Assembly: GCF_015864665.1 (NCBI RefSeq)
Contig: NZ_JADYWU010000002.1
Location: 310,001 to 374,000, forward strand
Length of the DNA: 64,000 bases
Origin: Salinibacterium sp. SWN167
Lineage (GTDB): Bacteria; Actinomycetota; Actinomycetes; Actinomycetales; Microbacteriaceae
Direction of reading: 5' to 3'
The position numbers and the translations under genes are program-made. Positions within the stretch are counted from its first letter, which is position 1, and every line of letters begins with the position of its first letter. The notes under the pieces were generated by a model that saw nothing but the letters and a program-made list of their open reading frames with translations, ran no database searches and had not been told where the DNA came from. This document shows positions 36,133-44,892 of the stretch, one piece after another.

Positions 36133-36911
36133 CGAACGCAGCTGTAAGCAACGTCCCCATGGTGCACGCCGACCGTGTGTCGAAGAGCTTTGGCTCTAAC
36201 GAAGTGCTGAAAAGCATCTCGCTGTCGGTGCCGCAGGGCGAAGTGATGTGCCTAGTGGGGCCAAGTGGCTCAGGCAAGTCAACATTTCTGCGCTGCATCA
36301 ACCACCTTGAACGAGTGGATGCTGGGCGGCTCAGCGTCGACGGCGTCCTGGTCGGGTATGAAGAACGTGGAGACAAGCTGTATGAGCTCAAGCCGCGCGA
36401 AGCTGCTCGCCAGCGCCGCGATATCGGCATGGTGTTTCAGCGGTTCAATCTGTTCCCCCACATGACTGCTCTCGAAAACATCATTGAGGCGCCCATCCGC
36501 GTCAACAAGGTGAAGAAGGAAGCAGCCATTGCGCACGGAAGGGAACTGCTCGCGCAGGTTGGTCTCGCTGAGAAAGAGGATGCCTACCCGGCACACCTCT
36601 CCGGTGGCCAGCAGCAGCGAGTGGCAATCGCCCGCGCGCTCGCCATGGAGCCCAAACTCATGCTGTTCGATGAGCCGACCTCCGCGCTCGACCCCGAATT
36701 GGTCGGCGAAGTGCTCGACGTTATGAAGGGTCTCGCCGATTCCGGCATGACCATGATTGTTGTCACGCACGAAATGGGCTTTGCCCGCGAAGTAGCCGAT
36801 CAGCTTGTGTTCATGGATGGCGGCGTCGTGGTGGAGTCGGGCGATCCCGACGAAGTGCTCGGCAACCCGCAGCACCAACGCACGAAAGCGTTCCTCTCGA
36901 AGGTTCTCTAG
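36129..36911 (+). CDS. Polar amino-acid ABC transporter ATPase
   Basis: 260 residues. Walker [11 protein letters not shown]-loop in [10 protein letters not shown], signature LSGGQQQR, Walker [13 protein letters not shown] and the H-loop in VVTHEMGFA are all intact. It resembles GlnQ/HisP ATPases of polar amino-acid importers and is coupled by a four-base overlap to the permease. A strong terminator hairpin follows. Confidence 0.95.
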   Translation: MTNAAVSNVPMVHADRVSKSFGSNEVLKSISLSVPQGEVMCLVGPSGSGKSTFLRCINHLERVDAGRLSVDGVLVGYEERGDKLYELKPREAARQRRDIGMVFQRFNLFPHMTALENIIEAPIRVNKVKKEAAIAHGRELLAQVGLAEKEDAYPAHLSGGQQQRVAIARALAMEPKLMLFDEPTSALDPELVGEVLDVMKGLADSGMTMIVVTHEMGFAREVADQLVFMDGGVVVESGDPDEVLGNPQHQRTKAFLSKVL

Positions 36912-36928
36912 TTCTGTAACCGCCGGTC

Positions 36929-36969
36929 AATCCGGGTGCCTCCGCTGCTAACGCGGTTGCATCCGGATT
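36929..36969. terminator. Bidirectional terminator overlapping the end of the SDR gene
   Basis: AATCCGGGTGC (36929-36939) pairs with GCATCCGGATT (36959-36969) with one G-T wobble. An inner CCGC/GCGG stem (36942-36956) closes a 7-base loop. It lies between convergent genes and includes the stop and last codons of the short-chain dehydrogenase. Confidence 0.7.
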
Positions 36970-37703
36970 GCACCGTCGAGACGAATAACCTCGCCGTTGA
37001 GCATCGGGTTCTCGACAATGTGCTGCACGAGCGCGGCATACTCGTCGGGCCGCCCGAGCCGTGACGGATGAGGCACTTGCGCGCCGAGCGAATCCTGCGC
37101 CTCTTGCGGCAGGCCTGCCATCATCGGCGTCTCGAAGATGCCGGGTGCAATGGTCATGACGCGCACGAGCGACACCGCGAATTCGCGGGCCAGCGGCAGG
37201 GTCATTCCGGCAACGCCAGCCTTGGAGGCGGCGTAAGCGGGTTGACCAATCTGGCCGTCGAAGGCGGCGACGGATGCCGTATTCACGATCACGCCACGTT
37301 CGCCGTCAAGCGGTTCGGTTTCGACCATCGCGGCCGCCGCCAGGCGGATGACGTTGAATGTTCCCGTGAGGTTGATGCCGATCACTGTTTCAAAAGTCTC
37401 GAGCGGCAACACTCCCTTGCGGCCGAGCGTCTTGCCCGGAGTGGCGACGCCGGCGCAGTTCACGACGATGCGCAGCGGTCCCGTCGAGGAGGCGAGGCCG
37501 ACGGCAGCCTGAACATCCACCTCTGAGCGCACATCGGTCGGCGCGAACTGGAAGCCATATTCGGCGGCGATCTCGATTCCACGGGAGCTGGGGAGGTCGG
37601 CGATGGTGACCTTCGCCCCCTGCGCGGCGAGAGCGCGGGCGGTAGCAAGACCGAGTCCGCTTGCGCCACCGGTGATGAGTGCTGCGGCATCCTGAATCTT
37701 CAA
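36948..37703 (-). CDS. SDR-family 3-hydroxyacyl-CoA dehydrogenase-like enzyme
   Basis: 251 residues. Rossmann motif TGGASGLGLATARALAAQG, acidic Asp in TIADLPSS (NAD preference), NCAGVA, and the catalytic pair YAASK. The overall pattern resembles type-2 (HSD10-like) 3-hydroxyacyl-CoA dehydrogenases, with FAPTDVRSEVDVQ and the late GVIVNTASVAAFDGQIGQPA. It starts with TTG directly after the thiolase TAA, with AAAGG upstream, so it is tightly coupled. Together with the thiolase this could perform the last two steps of a beta-oxidation or isoleucine-like pathway. Confidence 0.9.
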   Translation of the reverse strand: MKIQDAAALITGGASGLGLATARALAAQGAKVTIADLPSSRGIEIAAEYGFQFAPTDVRSEVDVQAAVGLASSTGPLRIVVNCAGVATPGKTLGRKGVLPLETFETVIGINLTGTFNVIRLAAAAMVETEPLDGERGVIVNTASVAAFDGQIGQPAYAASKAGVAGMTLPLAREFAVSLVRVMTIAPGIFETPMMAGLPQEAQDSLGAQVPHPSRLGRPDEYAALVQHIVENPMLNGEVIRLDGAIRMQPR

Positions 37704-38858
37704 TTAGAGCCTTTCGATGAGGGTTGCGTTGGCCATGCCGCCGCCTTCGCACATGACCTGGAGGCCATAGCGACCGCCGGTGCTGTCGAGCTGGTTGACG
37801 AGGGTGGTGAGCAGGCGCGTACCCGAGGAACCGAGCGCGTGACCGAGGGCAATGGCACCGCCACGCGGGTTCACAATCGTGGGGTCGACGGGGAACTCTT
37901 GCAGCCAGGCGAGCGCGACCGAGGCGAACGCTTCGTTGACTTCGATGCTGTCGAGCTGATCGAGACGGATGCCGCTGCGCTCCAACACGCGGTGGGTTGC
38001 GGGGATGATCCCGGTCAGCATTTCAATCGGGTCGGAGCCGACAACCGCAAAGGAGTGGAACCGTGCGAGTGGCCGGAGCCCCAAAGCGGCAGCGCGCTCT
38101 TCGCTCATGATGAGCACCGCCGAAGCGCCGTCGGTGAGCGGTGAAGAGTTGCCCGCGGTGACCCGCCACTGAATCTCGGGAAAACGGGCGGCAATCTCGG
38201 CATCGTAGAAGGCCGGACCGAGGCCGGAGAGACCTTCTGCCGTAGTGCCGGGTCGAATCGTTTCATCGTGGTTGAACTCGCCAATGGGCAGAATTTCGTT
38301 GCTGAAATCGGCGGCGGAAGCACGCGCGTGGGAGAGCGCGGCGAAAACATCGAGGTCGTCGCGGTCAAGCCCCCAGCGTGCCGCAATGAGTTCGGCGGAG
38401 ATGCCCTGATTCACGAGGCCTGCGGGGTAACGGTCGTTGAGCAACGAACTCGTGGTGCCGTAGCCGAGAGTAGCTTGGCCGATGGGGTGGGAACTCATCA
38501 GTTCGATTCCGCACGCGATGACGACGTCATTCACGCCAGCCATAATCGACTGCGCAGCAAAGTGAGCGGCCTGCTGGCTCGAGCCACACTGACGATCGAT
38601 TGTGGTGCCCGGTACCGTCTCGGGAAGCCCCGCTGCGAGCACTGCATTGCGGGCGATGTTGACCGCCTGCATACCGGATTGGGTGACACACCCCGCCATC
38701 ACATCATCGATGGTGGTGGGGTCGAGATCATGGCGGTCGACGAGGCTGCGCAACACAACAGCGAGAAGATCCACCGGATGCTCGCCAGAGAGCGCTCCGC
38801 CCGGTTTTCCCCGGCCCGAAGGCGTACGAATTGCGTCAACAATGACTGCCGTTGTCAT
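37704..38858 (-). CDS. Thiolase (acetyl-CoA C-acyltransferase)
   Basis: 384 residues. The acyl-enzyme cysteine is Cys91 in DRQCGSSQQA. The C-terminal signatures are NPRGGAIALGHALGSSGTRL (His) and the final cysteine in CEGGGMANATL. This fits degradative thiolases that cleave 3-ketoacyl-CoA. It lies between a CitE-like lyase (38 bp upstream) and the SDR. TAGTCT stands six bases before the ATG, so transcription may start at the codon itself. Substrate chain length cannot be read. Confidence 0.93.
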   Translation of the reverse strand: MTTAVIVDAIRTPSGRGKPGGALSGEHPVDLLAVVLRSLVDRHDLDPTTIDDVMAGCVTQSGMQAVNIARNAVLAAGLPETVPGTTIDRQCGSSQQAAHFAAQSIMAGVNDVVIACGIELMSSHPIGQATLGYGTTSSLLNDRYPAGLVNQGISAELIAARWGLDRDDLDVFAALSHARASAADFSNEILPIGEFNHDETIRPGTTAEGLSGLGPAFYDAEIAARFPEIQWRVTAGNSSPLTDGASAVLIMSEERAAALGLRPLARFHSFAVVGSDPIEMLTGIIPATHRVLERSGIRLDQLDSIEVNEAFASVALAWLQEFPVDPTIVNPRGGAIALGHALGSSGTRLLTTLVNQLDSTGGRYGLQVMCEGGGMANATLIERL

Positions 38859-38896
38859 GGTTCAAGACTAACGGCGAGTGCGCTTAAGTACTACGG

Positions 38897-39751
38897 TTAG
38901 GCCGGTTCGACACCGAACGCGCGAGCGAGCTTGTCGATCTTCTGTGCGCGGCCAAGGCGGGGCAGGTCGCTGCCGTCGCGGATGACGCGGCCGCGAGCCT
39001 CGAAGTCTTCCAAGAATTCGCGAGCCCACGCGACATCCGAACGAGTAGGGCTGATGACTTCGTTGATGATCGGCAGCTGCTCGATGTCGAGACACAGCTT
39101 GCCTGTCATACCGAGGGAGACGGCCATGCTGCCCTGTTCGCGAAGAACGGGGTGGCTCGTGCCGACGGTCGGGCCGTCGATGGGGCCGGGCAGGTTGCCG
39201 ACGCGGCTGGCGATAACTAGGCGCGAGCGAGGGTAGGCCATGGCGAGGTCGTCGGCGCTGGCACCGGTGTCGCGACGGTAGTCGCCACTGCCAAAGGCAA
39301 GACGGTAGGCGCCGCGGGCGCGGGCGATCGAGACAGCTTCTTCGATGCCGAGGGCCGACTCGACGAGGGCGATCACGGGCGTGATTCCCTTGAGGCGGTC
39401 GAAGGTTTCAGAGACATGAGCCGCTGCTTCGGCCTTAGCCAGCATGACCCCGCGTAGTCCGGGAAGTCCGGCGAGGGCATCCACATCGTCTGACCAGAAA
39501 TCAGAAGTGCGGTCGTTGATGCGAACCCAGCCACTGCCACCGTTGCTCAACCATTCGACAACGGAATCGCGAGCGATGGACTTGAGGCGAGGGTCTACGG
39601 CATCCTCCACGTCGAGGATGATCTGGTCGGCGCGTGAACGCTCAGCGGCGTCGAAGTCTTCGGGGCGAGTTGCTGCCACCAGAAGCCACGAACGCGCGAT
39701 CTCGGCGGAAACATCGTGGGTGGTCGGGTGATCGGTGGTGCTTTCGGACAC
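38897..39751 (-). CDS. CoA-ester lyase, HpcH/HpaI-CitE superfamily
   Basis: 284 residues. Features of the CitE-like barrel: ERSRADQIILDVEDAVDPRL near the N-terminus (Mg2+ and CoA region), WVRINDRTSDFW (Arg), PVIALVESALGIEEAVSIAR (metal-binding Glu) and LAFGSGDYRRDTG (Asp). Related enzymes cleave malyl-, citramalyl- or similar CoA esters. It starts with GTG. It precedes the thiolase and SDR genes on the same strand, which suggests one catabolic unit acting on a branched or hydroxy acyl-CoA. Confidence 0.88.
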   Translation of the reverse strand: MSESTTDHPTTHDVSAEIARSWLLVAATRPEDFDAAERSRADQIILDVEDAVDPRLKSIARDSVVEWLSNGGSGWVRINDRTSDFWSDDVDALAGLPGLRGVMLAKAEAAAHVSETFDRLKGITPVIALVESALGIEEAVSIARARGAYRLAFGSGDYRRDTGASADDLAMAYPRSRLVIASRVGNLPGPIDGPTVGTSHPVLREQGSMAVSLGMTGKLCLDIEQLPIINEVISPTRSDVAWAREFLEDFEARGRVIRDGSDLPRLGRAQKIDKLARAFGVEPA

Positions 39752-39848
39752 GCGTGAACTGCTTTCTTTCAGAAGAGAGGCCGGTTATCGTGCTTCTCGC
39801 AGCCTCCAGAGTAACTTGTGGGGGTGATGGGCCGCTGAATAAAAGGGT

Positions 39849-42800
39849 TTAGGAAGCGAGCACTTTGGCGATGCGCTGCAGGCTCACCGATTCGGCGGTT
39901 CCCAAGTGTTGCGCAAAGAGGCTCAACCGCAGTTCTTCGAGCATCCACCGGGCACGCACGATCTGCGGTTCGGGATGCTTTTCTAACGGCAGAGTGCCGC
40001 CCGCGTCCTTGTAGCGACGGGTCGCTAATTCGACTTCGGACATCCACCCGCGGTCGCGGCCGGGGTTCTCGGTGAGTTTCGCCACCCGATGCTCGATGCC
40101 CTTGAGGTAGACCGGGAGGCGTCGCAATTGAGTGAGCCCTGTCGCCGAAACAAAGCCGGGGAAGACGAGCGCATCGAGCTGTTCGCGCGCATCCCCGAGC
40201 GGTGCAATCAGATGCATACTTGTCGCGGCACGGATCGCCTTATCGGCCAGTCGAACCCCCGACACAATGGATGCCACGAGCGAGACGGTCGTAAACAGCG
40301 AGTCGACCAGCCCTGCCGAAATTTCGTTCCGCAGCGCCTCGAATTCGCTCTGCGAGAAGATGTCGCGATCGACCATCACGGAGTCAACGCACGCGCGCAA
40401 ACAATCGTCGAAGAGCGCATTCGTGGAGCGATACGGGCTCTGGGCGAGCACCAGCTTTTCAGTGCCCGTGAGATGTTCGTTGATGTAGCCGAGGGGCGAG
40501 GGAATCGCCAACAGCAGCAGGCGACGCACACCGCCCTGGTGCGCGATGGCCTGATCGTAGGGCGTCGACATGAGGCGGAGGGAGACCGAGTCGCCGTCGT
40601 CTACGAGTGCAGGGTAAGCGCGGATGGTGTTGCCGCCGTGCTGGGTGTCGCGCGATCGATCGAGCTCTCCGAAGTCCCAGGTTGTGATTCCGGAGCGTTC
40701 GAGGGTGTCTGCCGGGCGCTCCGGAGACCGCTGAGCGGCGCCTTCCACGGCCCGGGCAACACTCTCCCGGGCGACCGGCTTGAGGCTCGCTTGCAGGCTG
40801 CGCAGCGACTTGTTGGCACCGACTTTTTTGCCACGCTCGTTGATCACCGCGAAGGTGACCTTCAAATGGGCGGGCACGCGGTCGAGTTCGAAGTCGGATG
40901 CCGCGACCTTCACATAGGTCAGTCGCGTGATTTCTTTGGCCAGATATTCGGTCACGCCTGGGCCCTCGTCGAGGGCGGCGGCGGCGGGGTCGTCTGGAGC
41001 GTTTTCGAGCAAGCGGCGAGCCCAGTCAGCGGCGGGGACGACGTTGCGGCGAATAGGCTTCGGCAGGGCCTTGATGAGCGCGGTCACGAGTTCGTCGCGC
41101 AGGCCGGGCACTTGCCAGTCGAAGCCTTCGGGGCGAAGTCCGGCGAGTAAGGGCAGCGGCACAGCGACGGTAACACCGTCATCGTCCGTGCCGGGCTCGA
41201 AGCGGTAGCTCAGGCTCAGCGTTTGATCGCCGCGCACCCAGGTGGTCGGGAAGGCGGTCTCGTCGACTTCGGCGTCATCCGCGTTCTCAAGGAGATCGTC
41301 GGTGGAGAGGGTGAGCAGGTCGGGGGAGTCGTGACGAGCTTTCTTCCACCAGCCCTCGAAGTCGCGCACCGAGGCGACGGTCGGTGGAACGCGTTTGTCG
41401 TAGAACTCGAAAATGGTTTCGTCGTCGTGCAAGATATCGCGGCGACGGCTGCGCTCTTCGAGTTGCTCAAGGTCGCGGCGGAGCGCTCGGTTCGAGGCGT
41501 CGAAGCCCCACACGCGCTTGTCGCGTTTCGTCAGGTCGTCTTCGCCCTCAACAAGGGCATGGCGAATGAAGAGTTCGCGGGCGGCGGGCAAATCTACGCG
41601 CGAGAACTGGATGCGACGGCGAGCGGCCAGGGTGACGCCATAGAGCGTCACGCGCTCGAACGCGACGGCCGCGCCCTGCTTCTTCTCCCAGTGCGGTTCT
41701 GAATAGCTGCGCTTCACGAGATCGCCGGCAAGCTTCTCAGCCCACACCGGATCGATTGACGCATTCATCCGTGCGAAAAGCCTGCTCGTTTCTACGAGCT
41801 CAGCGCTCATGATCGCGTTCGGCTGCTTCTTGGCCAGAGCCGAGCCGGGGAAGATGACAAACCGAGTCTGACGGGCGCCGATGTAGTCGCGTTTCGCGAC
41901 ATCCTTGAGCCCAATGTGGCTAAGCAAGCCAGCCAGCAGCGAGCGATGGATGCCATCGGGGTTCGAGTGTGCGTCACCGATCACGAGACCGAGCGGCTTG
42001 GCCATGCGGCTCAACTGGCGGTAGACATCGTGCCATTCGCGCACGCGCAAATAGTTGAGATATTCGTTTTTGCACATACGTCGAAACTGGTTGCCCGAGA
42101 GTTCTTTCTGTTTCTCTTCGAGGTAGTTCCAGAGGTTGAGCATGGTGAGGAAGTCACTTGTGGGGTCAATGAAGCGCGCGTGCTGCTGGTCGGCTTGCGG
42201 GCGCTTGTCCAGTGGGCGTTCTCGGGGATCTTGGATGCTGAGACCGGCAACGATCGCCATAACCTCGCGCGTGGTGCTGTGCTGCTTCGATTCGAGCACC
42301 ATGCGCGCGAGGCGAGGGTCGATGGGCAGCTGGGTGAGTTGCTTGCCGATGCGGGTGATGCGCGGGGCGGCATCTTTCGGACCGGCGGCCTTGTGCCCGG
42401 CTTTTGTCTGGCCGACCATCGCATTTTCGACAGCACCGAGCTCGGTCAGCAGCTCAAGGCCGTCTTTGATGCCGCGAGAATCTGGCGGCTGCAAGAACGG
42501 GAACTCGGCGATATTTCCGAGCCCAAGCGAGATCATCTGCAGGATGACTGCCGCGAGGTTGGTGCGCAGAATCTCGGGTTCCATGAACTCGGGCCGAGCG
42601 TTGAAGTCTTCTTCGGAGTAGAGGCGGATCGCAATTCCGTCACTCGTTCGTCCAGAACGGCCCGAGCGCTGGTTGGCGCTGGCCTGGCTGATCGCTTCGA
42701 TCGGCAGGCGCTGAATTTTGGCGCGCGTGCTGTACCGGCTGATACGCGCGGTTCCGGCATCGATGACGTAGCGGATGCCGGGCACGGTGAGGCTGGTTTC

Positions 42801-43769
42801 GGCAACGTTGGTGGCGAGCACAATGCGGCGTCGAGTGCCGGGCGTGCGGCGCGACTCGAACACGCGGTGCTGCTCGGCGGAGCTCAGCCGCCCATAGAGG
42901 GGGAGCACTTCGGTGCCCTCGGAGAGCTTGCCGGCGCTGATGCGTCCGCGGATGGATTCTTCGGCATCCCGAATCTCAGTCTCGCCGGAGAGGAAGACGA
43001 GCACGTCGCCGTCGCTCTCGCGAGAGAGCTCGTCGAGGGCGTCGTTGATGCCTTCGAGGTAATCGCGGTCGGCGCGGTTGGCGGCAGCTTCTTCGGCATC
43101 CTCGGATTCGAGGTCGTCGCCAACGTTTTCCTCGGCAACGAGCGGGCGATACCTAATCTCCACGGGGAAGGTGCGTCCCGACACCTCAATGATGGGGGCG
43201 CCATCGAAGTGCTTCGAGAAGCTCTCGGGGTCGATCGTGGCACTCGTGATGATGATGCTGAGATCGGGGCGGCGGGCCCGCAGCTGCTTGAGGTAGCCGA
43301 GCAAGAAGTCGACGGTGAGGCTGCGTTCGTGGGCCTCGTCGATGATGATCGCGTCGTACTTCTTGAGGTCGCGGTCGCGGTGAATCTCATTCAGCAAGAT
43401 GCCGTCGGTCATGAGCTTCACGCGCGTGTTTTTTCCCACACGATCGGTGAACCGCACTTGGTAACCCACGAGGTCGCCGAGTTCGCTGCCCAATTCTTCG
43501 GCGATGCGCTCCGCAACGGTGCGCGCGGCAATTCGTCGCGGCTGCGTGTGCCCAATGGATGTCTTGCCCAGTTCCAGCAAAATCTTGGGCAGCTGGGTGG
43601 TTTTTCCGCTACCCGTCGCTCCCGCGATGATCACGACCTGGTGGTCACGGATGGCGGCCAAAATGTCATTTTTGCGCTGGCTGACGGGCAGCTCGGGCGG
43701 GTACGTCACGACGACGTCAGCGGGCAGGGCAGCTGCGGTGCTGGCGGAGTGAACGTCGGAGGCAGACAT
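39849..43769 (-). CDS. hrpA: ATP-dependent RNA helicase HrpA
   Basis: 1306 residues, the length of HrpA. DEAH-box helicase motifs: Walker A GATGSGKTTQLP (50-61), PRRIAART (motif Ia), DEAHERS (motif II), SATID (motif III), TNVAETSLTVPG (motif V) and QRSGRSGRTSDG (motif VI). The helicase-associated and OB-fold domains follow, then a long HrpA-specific C-terminal DUF3418 region. In Escherichia coli HrpA resolves stalled ribosomes. It is a single gene; TAAGCT plus GAAGGG precede the ATG. Confidence 0.95.
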   Translation of the reverse strand: MSASDVHSASTAAALPADVVVTYPPELPVSQRKNDILAAIRDHQVVIIAGATGSGKTTQLPKILLELGKTSIGHTQPRRIAARTVAERIAEELGSELGDLVGYQVRFTDRVGKNTRVKLMTDGILLNEIHRDRDLKKYDAIIIDEAHERSLTVDFLLGYLKQLRARRPDLSIIITSATIDPESFSKHFDGAPIIEVSGRTFPVEIRYRPLVAEENVGDDLESEDAEEAAANRADRDYLEGINDALDELSRESDGDVLVFLSGETEIRDAEESIRGRISAGKLSEGTEVLPLYGRLSSAEQHRVFESRRTPGTRRRIVLATNVAETSLTVPGIRYVIDAGTARISRYSTRAKIQRLPIEAISQASANQRSGRSGRTSDGIAIRLYSEEDFNARPEFMEPEILRTNLAAVILQMISLGLGNIAEFPFLQPPDSRGIKDGLELLTELGAVENAMVGQTKAGHKAAGPKDAAPRITRIGKQLTQLPIDPRLARMVLESKQHSTTREVMAIVAGLSIQDPRERPLDKRPQADQQHARFIDPTSDFLTMLNLWNYLEEKQKELSGNQFRRMCKNEYLNYLRVREWHDVYRQLSRMAKPLGLVIGDAHSNPDGIHRSLLAGLLSHIGLKDVAKRDYIGARQTRFVIFPGSALAKKQPNAIMSAELVETSRLFARMNASIDPVWAEKLAGDLVKRSYSEPHWEKKQGAAVAFERVTLYGVTLAARRRIQFSRVDLPAARELFIRHALVEGEDDLTKRDKRVWGFDASNRALRRDLEQLEERSRRRDILHDDETIFEFYDKRVPPTVASVRDFEGWWKKARHDSPDLLTLSTDDLLENADDAEVDETAFPTTWVRGDQTLSLSYRFEPGTDDDGVTVAVPLPLLAGLRPEGFDWQVPGLRDELVTALIKALPKPIRRNVVPAADWARRLLENAPDDPAAAALDEGPGVTEYLAKEITRLTYVKVAASDFELDRVPAHLKVTFAVINERGKKVGANKSLRSLQASLKPVARESVARAVEGAAQRSPERPADTLERSGITTWDFGELDRSRDTQHGGNTIRAYPALVDDGDSVSLRLMSTPYDQAIAHQGGVRRLLLLAIPSPLGYINEHLTGTEKLVLAQSPYRSTNALFDDCLRACVDSVMVDRDIFSQSEFEALRNEISAGLVDSLFTTVSLVASIVSGVRLADKAIRAATSMHLIAPLGDAREQLDALVFPGFVSATGLTQLRRLPVYLKGIEHRVAKLTENPGRDRGWMSEVELATRRYKDAGGTLPLEKHPEPQIVRARWMLEELRLSLFAQHLGTAESVSLQRIAKVLAS

Positions 43770-43827
43770 AGCCCTTCAGCTTACGCGGTGTGCCTTGGGC
43801 AGCAGGAATCGGTGCAGACTTATTGCG

Positions 43828-43854
43828 TTGACAAAGTACTTTGTGTTACAAAGT
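43828..43854. promoter_or_regulatory. Overlapping dyads with TTGACA: operator/promoter of the membrane protein-regulator pair
   Basis: TTGACA at 43828-43833 is a perfect -35 element. It overlaps the palindrome ACAAAGTACTTTGT (43831-43844), which itself overlaps ACTTTGT-GTT-ACAAAGT (43838-43854). The repeated half-site ACAAAGT suits a small dimeric winged-helix repressor. It is 60 bp before the membrane-protein gene. Confidence 0.65.
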
Positions 43855-43913
43855 AGATAGCGAAACGAGACACCGAACCGGGGCTTCTTGGTCGCAACAC
43901 AAAGGAGTTCACT

Positions 43914-44591
43914 ATGGCGAACAATGACGGCGCTCCGATTTCTGTAGACGTGGCTGGTGTCGACCACGATGAGTCGGCGCTCTCACCGGAGCAGATGCTC
44001 AAGCTGGTCGACGACCAACAAAGTGTGATGGTGCGCCAACAGCTTTCGCCTATTCCGTGGATGCTGGGCGTGTGGGGAATCGCGTGGCTCATCGGTTTCG
44101 GATTGCTGTGGGCAGCGGCGCAGAGCGGCAGCTCATGGATCTCGGTGCCCTTGGTTCCCGCTAGCGTCGCGTTCGCTGTGCTCATCGGCGGCGCCATCGT
44201 GATTTCAACGATTCTCGGCATCCGGATTAGCACAGGAGTGCAGGGCAACTCCACGTTTGCGGGCACCGTTTACGGACTCTCATGGCTGGTGGCAAGCACT
44301 GGATTCAGCACCGTTGGCGCTGGGCTCATTCAGAACGGGTTATCCCCAGAGCTTGCTTCCCTCTATTTTCCCGCGGTGTTCGGAATCATGGCGGGAATGA
44401 TCTATTTCTTGGGCGCCGCCCTCTGGCAAGAAAAAAGCCAACTGGTGTTGGGTAGCATCTTGCTGGTGGCTGGGGCGATCTCTCCCTTCTTCGGCGCACC
44501 GACCAACAATGTGGTGATGGCACTCGTCGGGGGCGGAAGCATGCTGATCGCCGCCATCGTGTTCGCGCTCCACCTTCGCAGAATGGCCTAA
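43914..44591 (+). CDS. Six-helix membrane protein of unknown function
   Basis: 225 residues. About 40 acidic N-terminal residues (ending in DDQQSVMVRQQLSPIPWMLG) precede six predicted membrane helices: GVWGIAWLIGFGLLWAA, LVPASVAFAVLIGGAIV, the region around GLSWLVASTGFSTV, FPAVFGIMAGMIYFLGAAL, LVLGSILLVAGAI and ALVGGGSMLIAAIVFAL. I do not recognise a transport motif. It is followed four bases later by a small winged-helix regulator and preceded by a strong overlapping-dyad operator, so it is probably an autoregulated pair. Confidence 0.8.
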   Translation: MANNDGAPISVDVAGVDHDESALSPEQMLKLVDDQQSVMVRQQLSPIPWMLGVWGIAWLIGFGLLWAAAQSGSSWISVPLVPASVAFAVLIGGAIVISTILGIRISTGVQGNSTFAGTVYGLSWLVASTGFSTVGAGLIQNGLSPELASLYFPAVFGIMAGMIYFLGAALWQEKSQLVLGSILLVAGAISPFFGAPTNNVVMALVGGGSMLIAAIVFALHLRRMA

Positions 44592-44595
44592 GACA

Positions 44596-44883
44596 ATGGA
44601 TGAACTCGATCCCGTCATCCATGCCTCAGCCCGACTGCGCATTACTGCAGCTCTCGCCACCCTCGCCGCGGGCGATCGCCTCGCATTCCCGCGGCTGCAG
44701 CAGCTGCTCGAAATGACGCCGGGCAATCTCTCAACGCACCTGCGAAAACTCGAAGATGCGGGTTATGTCGAAGTCACGAAAGCCCACCAGGGTCGTAGCC
44801 CCGTCACCTATCTCAACTTGACGGCGCGGGGGCGTTCAGCGTTCGAGGTCTACACCGCGAGTCTCAAAAAACTGCTGGGGTAG
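44596..44883 (+). CDS. Small winged-helix transcriptional regulator
   Basis: 95 residues. The whole protein is one winged helix-turn-helix: ARLRITAALATLAAGDRLAF, recognition part MTPGNLSTHLRKLEDAGYVE and wing TKAHQGRSPVTYLNLTARGR. This fits the ArsR/MarR-like group with transcriptional-regulator HTH_27 domains. No metal-binding cysteines are present. It follows the membrane gene by four bases and probably binds the ACAAAGT dyads upstream of that gene. Confidence 0.88.
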   Translation: MDELDPVIHASARLRITAALATLAAGDRLAFPRLQQLLEMTPGNLSTHLRKLEDAGYVEVTKAHQGRSPVTYLNLTARGRSAFEVYTASLKKLLG

Positions 44884-44892
44884 GGCGCTCGC

